Source: Pseudomonadota bacterium (lineage in GTDB: Bacteria > Pseudomonadota > Alphaproteobacteria > Rhodobacterales > Rhodobacteraceae). Taken from it: DNA of 64,000 nucleotides. Position 1 is the first letter of the stretch. Every line of letters begins with the position of its first letter. Where the stretch lies: contig JAIUPC010000017.1 of assembly GCA_020161655.1 (NCBI GenBank), positions 186,001 through 250,000 on the forward strand, given 5' to 3'. Positions 50,829 through 59,143 of this stretch are shown piece by piece. A program made the translations under genes and the position numbers. Under the pieces are notes generated by a model, which worked only from the letters and a program-made list of their open reading frames with translations, was not told the DNA's origin and searched no databases.

Positions 50829-52177
50829 GCCCGCTTCGCTTCGTCTTCGAAATGCTCAAGCGTCAGGTCGACGGCGGTCTCAACCGCCTTCAGCGTGTCG
50901 GTCAGGCAGGTCTCATCAAGGCCATGCGCTTCGCACATGAACCAGGGTTCGCGCGAATCCGGTTCAACGATGATGCCGAGGTCGTGGAGGTGGTAGGCCA
51001 TCTGGTCGTAGAAACTGTAGTCCGAGGTCTTCCAGTCCCGGTAGTTGTCGGGCGGGGTTTCGGCAAAGAAGGTGCCGAACATCGAGGGATGGCCGCTGAA
51101 GGAATGGGTGATGTTGCGGTCCGACAGGATCTGCGAGATTCCTGTCTTCAGCTTCTCGCCATAACTCGCCAGCGTCTCCAGCGCCGGGGTTTCGTCGAGG
51201 ATGCGCAGGCATTCCTCGGCGGCGGCAAGGCTGACGGAATGCGCGGTGTAGGTGCCGCCGTGCGAGGCGCCGCCATAGCGGAAGGTCCGCATCACCGCCT
51301 CGCGCCCCGCCACGACGGCAATCGGATAGCCGTTGCCCATCGCCTTGGCGAAAGTGGTGATATCGGGCATCACGCCGAGAAGCCCCTGCACCCCGCCCTT
51401 GCCGACGCGGAAGCCGGTCTTGACCTCATCAATGATGAGAAGGACGCCGTATTCGTCGCAAAGCCTGCGGGCCAGTTGTACATAGTCCTTGCGCGCAGAG
51501 ATCGCGCAGCAATTGCCCTGAATGGGTTCGATCAGCATGGCGGCAAGGCTGTGCCCATGCTTCTTGAACGTATCCTCAAGCCGCTGGCAATCGTTCATCG
51601 GCACCAGATGGGCAAGTTCCTTGACCGTCATCGGAATGCCCTTGCCGTAGGACACGACCTCGGGGTCGCGGTTCGACTTCGGGTTCCACTCCTCCAAATT
51701 GGCGATCCACATCGCGGCGTCGAAAAGTCCGTGATAGCCGCCTTCGACCAGAAGATAGCTGTCCCGCCCGGTATGGGCGCGGGCAAGGCGCAGCGCTGAC
51801 ATCACCGCCTCGGTGCCGGAGTTGGAAAAACGCACAAGCTCAGCCGCCGGGACCATCTTGGCGATACGCTCGGCAACGGCGAGTTCACGCTCCGTCGACA
51901 GCGCAAAGACGCCGCCGACCTCCATCCCCTTGCGGGCCGCGGCATCCACGCGGTCGTCGGCATAGCCGAGGATCGCCGGGCCGTAGCCAAGCCGGTAGTC
52001 GACGTAAGCGTTATCGTCGATGTCCCAGGTGCGGCCACCCTTGCCGTGATGGACATAGACCGTCCGGTCATCGCCCCAGTAACGGAAGGTCGACGCCACC
52101 CCGAGCGGCAGCCGTTTGACCGCCTTCTGGAACTGGGCATTGGATTTCGTGAGGTTGCGGTGCGGCTGGGCCGGCAT
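50825..52177 (-). CDS. Class III aminotransferase (second locus)
   Basis: A 450-residue PLP enzyme of the glutamate-semialdehyde aminotransferase fold. WDIDDNAYVDYRLGYGPAILG, FSNSGTEAVMSALRLAR, LLIIDEVKTGFRVG and the Schiff-base lysine in TTFAKAMGNGYPIAVV are clear. It is a different lineage from the aminotransferase at 24.7 kb. The start at 52177 (MPAQPHRN) has a GAGATGG site; the ATG at 52210 lacks one. As first gene of the seven-gene run it sits behind the TetR-type operator. Confidence 0.88.
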   Translation of the reverse strand: MPAQPHRNLTKSNAQFQKAVKRLPLGVASTFRYWGDDRTVYVHHGKGGRTWDIDDNAYVDYRLGYGPAILGYADDRVDAAARKGMEVGGVFALSTERELAVAERIAKMVPAAELVRFSNSGTEAVMSALRLARAHTGRDSYLLVEGGYHGLFDAAMWIANLEEWNPKSNRDPEVVSYGKGIPMTVKELAHLVPMNDCQRLEDTFKKHGHSLAAMLIEPIQGNCCAISARKDYVQLARRLCDEYGVLLIIDEVKTGFRVGKGGVQGLLGVMPDITTFAKAMGNGYPIAVVAGREAVMRTFRYGGASHGGTYTAHSVSLAAAEECLRILDETPALETLASYGEKLKTGISQILSDRNITHSFSGHPSMFGTFFAETPPDNYRDWKTSDYSFYDQMAYHLHDLGIIVEPDSREPWFMCEAHGLDETCLTDTLKAVETAVDLTLEHFEDEAKRA

Positions 52178-52223
52178 GGGAAAACCATCTCTTTGTGCGG
52201 ATGGTGTCATGCTGGCAGAATTC

Positions 52224-52241
52224 TGATTGAACTGTCAATCA
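52224..52241. promoter_or_regulatory. Palindromic operator TGATTGAACTGTCAATCA
   Basis: A perfect 7-4-7 inverted repeat lies between the divergent aminotransferase and TetR-type genes. On the minus strand it contains TTGACA (52233-52238), a good -35 box for the catabolic operon, so a bound repressor would block that promoter. The 120-bp gap is the natural site for autoregulation by the BetI-like protein. The half-site differs from TTTGATCAAA of the other operators. Confidence 0.65.
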
Positions 52242-52303
52242 AAATGATTTGGCCTTACTATCGCGCTGATTTCCGCTATGAATCGGCCTGAGGCAGGATG
52301 GGC

Positions 52304-52960
52304 ATGTCCGAAGCAGAACAGGAATCACGCAGCGAAGGCCGCAGGAAGCTGAGCCGGGGGGCACGGCAGGCGCAGCTTATCGAGGCGACCATCGCCACGC
52401 TGGCAAAGCAGGGCTATGCGCGCACCACGATGGGCGAGGTGGCGCGCACGGCGGGACTGTCGCACGGCCTCGTGAACTTCCATTTCGAGACGAAGGAAAA
52501 GCTCCTATCGACGACGCTTGTCTATCTTTCCGACGAATACCGCGAAAGCTGGCAATCCGCGCTTGAGGCGGCGCCGCCCGATGCGCCGGACCAGATCGCG
52601 GCCTTCCTGCGCGCCGACTTCGATCCGAAGATATGCACGCCGGAAAAGCTCTCCGCCTGGGGGTCGTTCTGGGGCGAGGCGCAGACAAGGCCGATGTATC
52701 AGGAACATTGCAGCGCCAATGACCTTTACTACACCAGCACGATCGAGGCCTTGTGCCAGCGCATGAACGACGAGCATGGCTATACCTCGGACGCAATCCT
52801 TACGGCGCGGGTGCTGCGTGTGGTGACGGAGGGCCTCTGGCGCGATTTGATGTCGATGACCGAACCCTATGAGCGGGACGAGGCGCTGGCGACGGTCTGG
52901 ATCTGTGCGGCGGCCTTCTATCCGCGCCACTTCGGGCCTCAGGGGCTGCTCGGGGCGTAA
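52304..52960 (+). CDS. TetR/AcrR-family regulator (BetI-like)
   Basis: A 218-residue repressor. The helix-turn-helix is ATIATLAKQGYARTTMGEVARTAGLSHGL (written here in parts: TLAKQGYARTTM, then VARTAGLSHGLVNFHF), followed by KEKLLSTTL. The C-terminal part with YDM-like LSAWGSFWGEAQTRP matches the BetI_C ligand domain of choline/betaine repressors. It diverges from the catabolic operon, so an amine ligand is plausible. The ATG at 52304 has the better ribosome site; 52298 is an alternative. A palindromic repeat lies 16 bp after the stop. Confidence 0.86.
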   Translation: MSEAEQESRSEGRRKLSRGARQAQLIEATIATLAKQGYARTTMGEVARTAGLSHGLVNFHFETKEKLLSTTLVYLSDEYRESWQSALEAAPPDAPDQIAAFLRADFDPKICTPEKLSAWGSFWGEAQTRPMYQEHCSANDLYYTSTIEALCQRMNDEHGYTSDAILTARVLRVVTEGLWRDLMSMTEPYERDEALATVWICAAAFYPRHFGPQGLLGA

Positions 52961-52975
52961 AGCGCGCCGATCGGG

Positions 52976-53003
52976 GTAGGATGGGCAATCTTGCCCATCC
53001 TAC
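52976..53003. repeat. 28-bp perfect palindromic repeat, copy 2
   Basis: Arms GTAGGATGGGCAA (52976-52988) and TTGCCCATCCTAC (52991-53003) are identical to those at 7703-7730; only the two-base loop differs (TC instead of TG). It lies between the convergent TetR and LysR genes. The right arm supplies the LysR stop codon (53000-53002). Confidence 0.9.
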
Positions 53004-53884
53004 ATCCAGGCCACCCGTCGTGCCTCCTCGATCAGCGCCGCAAGGACCGGGGTATGCGGCTCCCGGAATGCGGCGATGATGCCGACGGTGTGGAGCGCGT
53101 TCTGCCCTTCGATCGGCACGGCGGTCAGCCCGGTGCCGGCGGTATGCATCTCCGCCAGCGCCTCGGCGACGATCGACACCCAGCGCCCGGTCGAAACATG
53201 GGCGATGAGCACGATGGACGAATTGGATTCGACCCGGGCGCGGACATCGGCGCCAGCCTCGCTCAGGTGCTGGTTGATGATCCGGCGGTTCTGCATGTCG
53301 CCGGTCAGAAGGCAAAGAGGCAGCCCTGCCGCCTCGGCCCAGCTGATCGCGGGGAGCCGCGCCTCGGGCCGGGTGCTGGCGACCAGAAGCCGGTAGCTTT
53401 CGCGGTAAAGCGGCACCAGCGTCACGCGGCCCAGAGGTTCGTTGTCGAGATAGGTCAGCCCGGCATCCAGCTCCAGCCGGTCGATGCCGTCGAGGATCTC
53501 GATCGAGGTGCGCGACAGGATGGTCAGGTCGACATTGGGGTTCCGTTCGAGGAAAGGCACCGTCAGCCGTGCCGTCACCGGCAGCGCCGTCGGGATGACG
53601 CCGATCCTCAGCTTGCCCGAAAGCCCCTTCTTCCGCGCCCGCATCTCTTCCCGCAGGGTCCGGGCATCGCCGACGATCTTCAGCGCCCAGTCAAGGACGC
53701 GCTGCCCCTCGGGCGTCAGCCCCTGAAAGCGCGAGCCGCGAAACACGAGTTGCACGCCAAGCTGGTTCTCAAGCTGCCGGATCGCCGAGGAGAGCGAAGG
53801 CTGCGTCACGCCCATCGCCTCGGCCGCGCGGCCGAAGTGGCGTTCGTTGGCAAGGGCGATGAACATTTCCAGCCGATCGATCAT
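53000..53884 (-). CDS. LysR-family transcriptional regulator
   Basis: A 294-residue activator/repressor. The winged helix-turn-helix is RAAEAMGVTQPSLSSAIRQLE (residues 19-39, typical LysR spacing) and an effector domain of about 200 residues follows (GKLRIGVIPTALPVTARL at its start). The divergent neighbour is a SohB-like peptidase gene, with no obvious substrate link, so the target is unknown. The end of the gene is formed by the palindromic repeat, which suggests the repeat replaced the original 3' end. Confidence 0.88.
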   Translation of the reverse strand: MIDRLEMFIALANERHFGRAAEAMGVTQPSLSSAIRQLENQLGVQLVFRGSRFQGLTPEGQRVLDWALKIVGDARTLREEMRARKKGLSGKLRIGVIPTALPVTARLTVPFLERNPNVDLTILSRTSIEILDGIDRLELDAGLTYLDNEPLGRVTLVPLYRESYRLLVASTRPEARLPAISWAEAAGLPLCLLTGDMQNRRIINQHLSEAGADVRARVESNSSIVLIAHVSTGRWVSIVAEALAEMHTAGTGLTAVPIEGQNALHTVGIIAAFREPHTPVLAALIEEARRVAWM

Positions 53885-53969
53885 GAGGCGAACCTATAGG
53901 GCATGCCCGCCACGCGCAAAGCAGCGATTGCTATTGCCGCCTTGCCGAGGCGCGACTACATCCGATCGC

Positions 53970-54770
53970 ATGGTCCATATTCCTTTCCTTTCCGGCCGCG
54001 CGCCCAAGGTTCCGGTGATCCGCCTGCAAGGCGCGATAGGTGCCGCGGGGCGCTTTGGCTCCGGCCTCAACGACGCCACGCTCGGCCCGGTGATCGAGCG
54101 CGCCTTCAAGCGCAAACCGACGGCTGTCGCCCTTGTCATCAATTCGCCCGGCGGCTCGGCGGCGCAATCCTCGCTGATCGCCGCGCGCATCCGGCGGCTT
54201 GCAGATGAAAAGTCGGTCCCAGTCCATGCCTTCGTCGAGGATGTGGCGGCATCGGGCGGCTACTGGCTGGCGACGGCGGCGGATGACATCTGGCTTGATG
54301 AAACCTCCGTCACCGGCTCCATCGGCGTCATCGCGGCGGGCTTCGGCTTTCCCGACTTCATCTCCCGTCACGGGATCGAACGGCGCGTCCACACCGCGGG
54401 TACGTCGAAAAGCATGCTCGACCCCTTCCGACCCGAGAAGGAGGAGGACGTCGCCCGGCTGAACGCCATCCTCGACACGCTGCACGACCGCTTCAAGGCG
54501 CAGGTCACGGCCCGGCGCGGGGCGCGGTTGGCGGCGGACCGGGATCTCTTCGACGGCTCGATCTGGGTCGGTCAGCAGGCGGTGGAGGTCGGCCTCGCCG
54601 ATGGCTGCGCCCATCTCGTGCCGAAGCTGAAGGCGCTTTACGGCGACAAGGTGCAGTTGATACCCATGGGCGTGAAAAAGTCGATCTTCCAGCGGATCAG
54701 TGGCAGTCTGGCCGCCGACGTGCTCGGTACCGTCGAGGATCGGGCGCTGTGGTCGAGGTATGGTCTTTGA
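53970..54770 (+). CDS. sohB: S49-family serine peptidase (SohB/SppA-like)
   Basis: A 266-residue peptidase. VALVINSPGGSAAQS and the catalytic serine region VAASGGYWLATAADDIW are conserved, with GSIGVIA next. The general base lysine is likely in GTSKSMLDPF. No clear membrane anchor is visible, unlike E. coli SohB and SppA, so it may be a short alphaproteobacterial variant. The ATG at 53970 is used; earlier ATGs belong to the LysR side. Confidence 0.85.
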   Translation: MVHIPFLSGRAPKVPVIRLQGAIGAAGRFGSGLNDATLGPVIERAFKRKPTAVALVINSPGGSAAQSSLIAARIRRLADEKSVPVHAFVEDVAASGGYWLATAADDIWLDETSVTGSIGVIAAGFGFPDFISRHGIERRVHTAGTSKSMLDPFRPEKEEDVARLNAILDTLHDRFKAQVTARRGARLAADRDLFDGSIWVGQQAVEVGLADGCAHLVPKLKALYGDKVQLIPMGVKKSIFQRISGSLAADVLGTVEDRALWSRYGL

Positions 54771-54771
54771 G

Positions 54772-54945
54772 ATGCTGATAAAACTCATCATCACTGTCGT
54801 TGTCGTCCTTGCAGTGATGACCGTCGTAAGACGGTTCCGCGGGGGGATGATCGGCGGCCGCAAGACGCTCTTGGCGGCGCGCTGCAAGCACTGCGGGCGG
54901 CCGCTGATCGGTAGCGGGCCTTGCGGCTGCGGGGGCAAGGGATGA
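54772..54945 (+). CDS. Small membrane-anchored protein with zinc-ribbon-like tail
   Basis: A 57-residue protein with one transmembrane helix (residues 4-19, KLIITVVVVLAVMTVV), a basic stretch and a Cys-rich end (CKHCGR followed by CGCG), which could bind zinc or iron. It starts one base after the peptidase stop and overlaps the following reductase by four bases, so it is probably translated as part of that operon. The function is unknown; an ATG at 54760 is a possible longer start. Confidence 0.7.
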   Translation: MLIKLIITVVVVLAVMTVVRRFRGGMIGGRKTLLAARCKHCGRPLIGSGPCGCGGKG

Positions 54946-55724
54946 CGAAGGGCAGGGCGCTTGTCACCGGCGGCGCGCGGCGGCTTGGCCGGGCGATGGC
55001 GCTCTACCTTGCTGGACGCGGCTACGACGTCGCCATCCACTACGCGAGTTCTGCGGAGGAGGCGGAAAGCACCGCCGCCGAGGCGCGCGCACTGGGCGTG
55101 ACCGCTGCGACGCTGAAGGCCGACATCCTGATCGAGGACGGGGTGCGCGGCCTCGTCCCCGTAGCCGCGAAGGCGCTGGGCGGGCCGCTGACCGTCCTCG
55201 TCAACAACGCCTCGATCTTCGAGTACGACAACATCCGCAGCGGCACCCGCGAAAGCTGGGACCGGGCCATCGAATCGAACCTCCGTGCGCCCTTCGTGCT
55301 GACGCAAGCTTTCGCCGCACAGGCACCGAAAGCCACGACCGAGCATGGCGAGGCCTTGGCGCAGGCGCTCGTCGTCAACATGCTCGACCAGCGGGTGCGG
55401 AAACTGACGCCGGAGTTCATGTCCTACACCATCGCCAAGATGGGGCTCTGGGCCTTCACCCAGACCGCCGCCCGCGCCCTTGGTCCTGATATCAGGGTCA
55501 ACGCCATCGGACCGGGAACCACGCTGAAGGGGGCAAAGCAGAGCGAGGAACAGTTCCACGCACAGCGCGCTGCATCGGTTCTCGGGCGTGGCGCCAACCC
55601 TGACGATATCTGCGCGGCGCTTGGCTATCTGATGGATGCGAAGGCCGTTACCGGGCAGTTGATCTGCGTTGATGGCGGCCAGCACCTCGGCTGGAAGACG
55701 CCGGATATTTTGGGTGTGGACTAG
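54942..55724 (+). CDS. Short-chain dehydrogenase, pteridine-reductase-like (FolM type)
   Basis: A 260-residue Rossmann-fold reductase. The cofactor motif TGGARRLG (residues 9-16) matches the TGxxxRxG pattern that separates pteridine reductases (FolM/PTR1) from ordinary SDRs. NNASIFEYD and the active-site Tyr/Lys pair in SYTIAKMGLW follow, with VDGGQHLGW at the end. A role in dihydromonapterin or dihydrofolate reduction is plausible. Overlap with the preceding small gene suggests coupled translation. Confidence 0.75.
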   Translation: MTKGRALVTGGARRLGRAMALYLAGRGYDVAIHYASSAEEAESTAAEARALGVTAATLKADILIEDGVRGLVPVAAKALGGPLTVLVNNASIFEYDNIRSGTRESWDRAIESNLRAPFVLTQAFAAQAPKATTEHGEALAQALVVNMLDQRVRKLTPEFMSYTIAKMGLWAFTQTAARALGPDIRVNAIGPGTTLKGAKQSEEQFHAQRAASVLGRGANPDDICAALGYLMDAKAVTGQLICVDGGQHLGWKTPDILGVD

Positions 55725-56068
55725 CGAATTTTCGCGTCCTGCGACCAGTCGGGTCTTGACTTGTCCACCTTCACGCGGCGCGTAACAAACCTGTTACGAT
55801 TCTCCCAATGCTTTCAGGTGTTTGTCCATGCGACAAATAAAAACATTCTAAATCAATGCTTTGCAGGATCGCCTAAAAAACAGGCAACTCGATGAAGCCA
55901 GCCGAATATAAGGCAAATTTCATTGTGGCGGATATTTCTCACCAGACTTATCCACAGAAACCGTGGACAGGTTTTCTCTTGCGCCAGAGGGCATAAGATT
56001 GCAGCCCATGGCAGGAATCGAGACCGTCCGGTAACGGCAAAGCGTGGCGATCAGAGGGGCCCCAGAAG
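55725..56068. other. AT-rich intergenic region with a DnaA-box-like sequence
   Basis: This 344-bp gap is visibly richer in A and T than the surrounding DNA, mostly between 55780 and 55980. It contains TTATCCACA (from about 55957), identical to the strict DnaA box, followed by an imperfect inverted match around CCGTGGACAG. TTGACT at 55753 could serve as a -35 element. I see no second good DnaA box and no gene; the likely content is the uvrC promoter region. Confidence 0.4.
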
Positions 56069-57925
56069 GTGACGCAGGGTAAGGAATCCGGGCATCAGGT
56101 GATCCAGTCCTACCTGAAGTCCTTGACCGGCCAGCCGGGCGTCTACCGCATGCTCGATGCCGAGGGCAGGGTGCTCTATGTCGGCAAGGCGCGGAACCTG
56201 AACGCGCGGGTGTCGAACTATGCGCGCCCCTCCGGCCATTCGGGGCGGATCGCCCGGATGATCCACGCCACCCAGTCGATGATGTTCCTGACGACGCGGA
56301 CAGAGACGGAGGCGCTCCTTCTCGAACAGAACCTCATCAAGCAGCTGAAGCCCTATTTCAACGTCCTCCTGCGGGACGACAAGTCGTTCCCGAACATACT
56401 TGTGTCAAAGGAACATGCCTATCCGCAGATCAAGAAGCACCGGGGCGCCAAGAAGGAAAAGGGCAACTACTACGGCCCCTTCGCCAGCGCCGGCGCAGTG
56501 AACCGGACGTTGAACCAGTTGCAGAAGGTGTTCCTGCTTCGGAACTGTTCGGATGCGATGTTTGCCAGCCGGACGCGGCCCTGTCTTCTTTACCAGATCA
56601 AGCGCTGTTCCGCGCCTTGTGTCGGCATGATCGGTGAGGCGGATTACGGCGCGCTGGTCGCCGATGCCGAACGCTTCCTGCAGGGCAAGTCGACGCAGGT
56701 GCAGGCCGGCCTTGCCGCCGACATGTCCGCTGCGTCGGACGCGATGGAGTTCGAACGCGCGGCAGCCTTGCGCGACCGCATCCGGGCACTGACGCAGGTG
56801 CAGTCGTCGCAAGGCATCAACCCGCGCGGCGTGGCCGAGGCGGATGTGGTCGCCCTTCACATGGAGGGCGGGCAGGCCTGCGTGCAGGTTTTCTTCATCC
56901 GCGCCAATCAAAGCTGGGGCAATCGCGACTTCTACCCCAAGACCGGCAGCGGGGCCGAAGCGCCCGAGGTGCTCGAAGCCTTCCTCGGCCAGTTCTATGC
57001 CGACAAGGAACCGCCGCGCCTGATCCTTCTCAGCCATCCGATCGAGGATGCCGACCTGATGACGGAGCTTCTGTCGGATCGCGCCGGCCGCAAGGTGGAC
57101 ATCGCCGTGCCGCAGCGGGGCGAAAAGGCGGAGCTCGTCGAAAACGCCGCCCGCAATGCCCGCGAAAGCCTTGGCCGGCGGATGAGCGAAAGTGCCGCCC
57201 AGTCGAAGCTTCTGGACGGTCTGGCAGAGGCTTTCGACCTTGACGGCCCGCCGCGAAGGATCGAGGTCTATGACAACTCCCACATCATGGGCACGAATGC
57301 CGTCGGCGGCATGATCGTTGCGGGGCCGGAAGGGTTCGTGAAGGGCCAGTACCGCAAGTTCAACATCAAGGGGACCGACCTTACCCCCGGCGACGACTTC
57401 GGCATGATGAAAGAGGTGTTGACCCGGCGCTTCCAGCGGCTTCTGAAGGAAGACCCCGACCGCGAAAGCGAAGCCTGGCCCGATCTTCTCCTGATCGACG
57501 GCGGGGCGGGGCAAGTCTCTGCCGTCATGGAGATCATGGAGGAACTGGGGGTCGAGGATGTGCCGATGATCGGCGTCGCCAAGGGCTTGGACCGCGATGC
57601 GGGGAAGGAAGAGTTCCACCGCCCCGGCAAACAGCCCTTTGCGCTGCCGCACAGCGCCGCCGTCCTCTATTTCGTCCAGCGTCTCAGGGACGAGGCGCAC
57701 CGCTGGGCCATCGGCGCCCACCGCGCCAAGCGCGCCAAGGCCATCGGCGCCACGCCCCTGGACGAGGTGCCGGGCATCGGCGCCGCCCGGAAACGCGCGC
57801 TTCTCCAGCACTTCGGCTCCGCCAAGGCGGTGGCGCGGGCGGGGCTTGAGGATCTGAAAGCGGTTGACGGGATCTCGGCGACGACGGCGCAGACGGTTTA
57901 TGATTTCTTTCATGCGGGCGGATGA
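56069..57925 (+). CDS. uvrC: UvrC, excinuclease ABC subunit C
   Basis: A 618-residue protein. The GIY-YIG nuclease domain is at residues 20-100 ([21 protein letters not shown]). The cysteine motif [13 protein letters not shown], the UVR domain ([14 protein letters not shown]), the RNase-H-like C-terminal nuclease ([30 protein letters not shown]) and the tandem helix-hairpin-helix end ([18 protein letters not shown]) are all present. Start is GTG at 56069. The last 137 bp are duplicated downstream (58941-59077) around an inserted gene. The first copy is intact. Confidence 0.94.
   Translation: MTQGKESGHQVIQSYLKSLTGQPGVYRMLDAEGRVLYVGKARNLNARVSNYARPSGHSGRIARMIHATQSMMFLTTRTETEALLLEQNLIKQLKPYFNVLLRDDKSFPNILVSKEHAYPQIKKHRGAKKEKGNYYGPFASAGAVNRTLNQLQKVFLLRNCSDAMFASRTRPCLLYQIKRCSAPCVGMIGEADYGALVADAERFLQGKSTQVQAGLAADMSAASDAMEFERAAALRDRIRALTQVQSSQGINPRGVAEADVVALHMEGGQACVQVFFIRANQSWGNRDFYPKTGSGAEAPEVLEAFLGQFYADKEPPRLILLSHPIEDADLMTELLSDRAGRKVDIAVPQRGEKAELVENAARNARESLGRRMSESAAQSKLLDGLAEAFDLDGPPRRIEVYDNSHIMGTNAVGGMIVAGPEGFVKGQYRKFNIKGTDLTPGDDFGMMKEVLTRRFQRLLKEDPDRESEAWPDLLLIDGGAGQVSAVMEIMEELGVEDVPMIGVAKGLDRDAGKEEFHRPGKQPFALPHSAAVLYFVQRLRDEAHRWAIGAHRAKRAKAIGATPLDEVPGIGAARKRALLQHFGSAKAVARAGLEDLKAVDGISATTAQTVYDFFHAGG
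57789..57925 (+). repeat. uvrC 3'-end direct repeat, copy 1
   Basis: The final 137 bp of uvrC align without gaps to 58941-59077 at an offset of 1152 bp, with only about ten mismatches including TGA versus TAG. The match stops right at the stop codon on this side. The two copies frame the inserted gene in the manner of long att-like repeats. Confidence 0.9.
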
Positions 57926-58925
57926 GGGGGTGCGATTGCAGCCAACTGACGAAAACGAATGTCCGGTCTGCCAGGACGCCAACGGCACACTTTGCCAAGG
58001 CTTCCGAACTAGAGGCGACCGTGATGGATACGATTGTCCCCGATGCGGCAGATACGAGATCAGCCGAACGGCGAGGATCGATTGGTTTGGTTCTTCCCAT
58101 AGAGGGCTGACAGCCCTTCAACGGGCGGTTCTGTCACATCGGCTGAGAGTGGCGTCTCGTAGCGGCGACCAGATCATCATCAAGTCAGATTGGATCGACC
58201 ACTTTGTGGAGAGCGCTAGATTGCCGAGCGCCGGGGAACAGCTGGCGAACCTCATCCGGCGGATAGGCGATCATGTCTCGGAAACGGGAGATGGCTTCCC
58301 TTGCGATTCAGCTACCGAAGTCGCGGTCATTGGCGCATTCAACAGGGAGATGTTTCATCAGCTTTGTCGGGACGCTAGTGAGGCAGGCCTTGTCCGAAGC
58401 CACGGTGAAACATCGCTGGGTAGTGTCCCCGGGCGCGGCATCTTGAGTGTGCCTGTCTACGGTCTGACGCTTCAGGGTTGGGATCACTATGAGGCTGAGC
58501 GGAAGGGCGCCTTCTCCGGTCACTATGGCTTCCTTGCTATGAAGTTCGGTGATGCCGATTTAGACGCGCTTGCTAAAGACTCTATCAAGCCCGCGATCAA
58601 GCGCGGCATGGGCCATGATCTTGTCGATCTCCGCGATGTCCCGCGCGCGGGGATTATCGACAACATCATGCGACAGCAGATTCGCGATGCAGCCTTCGTC
58701 CTAGTGGACCTGACGCACGACAACTCCGGCGCATACTGGGAAGCCGGCTACGCCGAAGGTCTCGGGAAGCCAGTGATCTATCTTTGCGAACGCGCGAAGT
58801 TTGAAAGCTCCAAGACACACTTCGACACCAACCACTGCACGACAGTGATCTGGGACACAGGTGACGTTGAGCGCTTCGAGGAAGAGCTAATTGCAACGCT
58901 GCGGCGCTCACTGAACCTGTTCTAA
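57912..58925 (+). CDS. Zinc ribbon - nucleoside-deoxyribosyltransferase/TIR-like protein, probable defence effector
   Basis: About 337 residues, unrecognised as a named family. An N-terminal zinc ribbon has C17-x2-C20 and C42-x2-C45 (CPVC, CPRC). Residues 60-200 look helical with a winged-helix-like end ([13 protein letters not shown]). Residues 205-292 resemble the NDT/TIR-like fold that attacks nucleotides or [12 protein letters not shown], then [20 protein letters not shown], with E277 as likely catalytic acid, and [11 protein letters not shown] content is lower than the neighbours and codons such as TTA, CTA and AGA appear. The start may be ATG 57912, GTG 57930 or TTG 57936; GAGGGG sits just before the last. 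The function is inferred, not shown. Confidence 0.6.
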   Translation: MRADEGVRLQPTDENECPVCQDANGTLCQGFRTRGDRDGYDCPRCGRYEISRTARIDWFGSSHRGLTALQRAVLSHRLRVASRSGDQIIIKSDWIDHFVESARLPSAGEQLANLIRRIGDHVSETGDGFPCDSATEVAVIGAFNREMFHQLCRDASEAGLVRSHGETSLGSVPGRGILSVPVYGLTLQGWDHYEAERKGAFSGHYGFLAMKFGDADLDALAKDSIKPAIKRGMGHDLVDLRDVPRAGIIDNIMRQQIRDAAFVLVDLTHDNSGAYWEAGYAEGLGKPVIYLCERAKFESSKTHFDTNHCTTVIWDTGDVERFEEELIATLRRSLNLF

Positions 58926-58940
58926 ATATCGCGTTTGCGC

Positions 58941-59077
58941 GGGAACGCGCGCGCCTCCAGCACTTCGGCTCCGCCAAGGCGGTGGCGCGGGCGGGGCTTG
59001 AGGATCTGCAGGCGGTTGACGGGATATCAGAGACGACGGCGCAGACGGTTTATGATTTCTTCCATGCGGGCGGATAG
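58941..59077 (+). pseudogene. Duplicated uvrC 3' fragment (copy 2)
   Basis: The fragment encodes the last 45 residues of UvrC ([19 protein letters not shown] onward) almost unchanged and ends with TAG. It has no start and no upstream domains, so it is a remnant. Amino acid changes are few (K to E, L to R, K to Q, A to E), and several base changes are silent. One of the two uvrC ends is therefore likely to have come from a related strain with the insertion. Confidence 0.85.
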
Positions 59078-59143
59078 CGGCCCCTTGCGGTCGGCCTTGC
59101 CCCGGCTAGTCTGCCCTTGACCCGCGACCGGAGGACCGACCCA

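Noticed and set aside
55957..55965. Chromosomal replication origin at the DnaA box
   Set aside because: Only one good DnaA box and no dnaA, parA/B or other origin-linked gene in the window; kept only as a low-interest note.
58941..59077. Independent small gene encoding a helix-hairpin-helix protein
   Set aside because: The sequence is a gap-free copy of the uvrC end without its own start or ribosome site; a remnant, not a gene.
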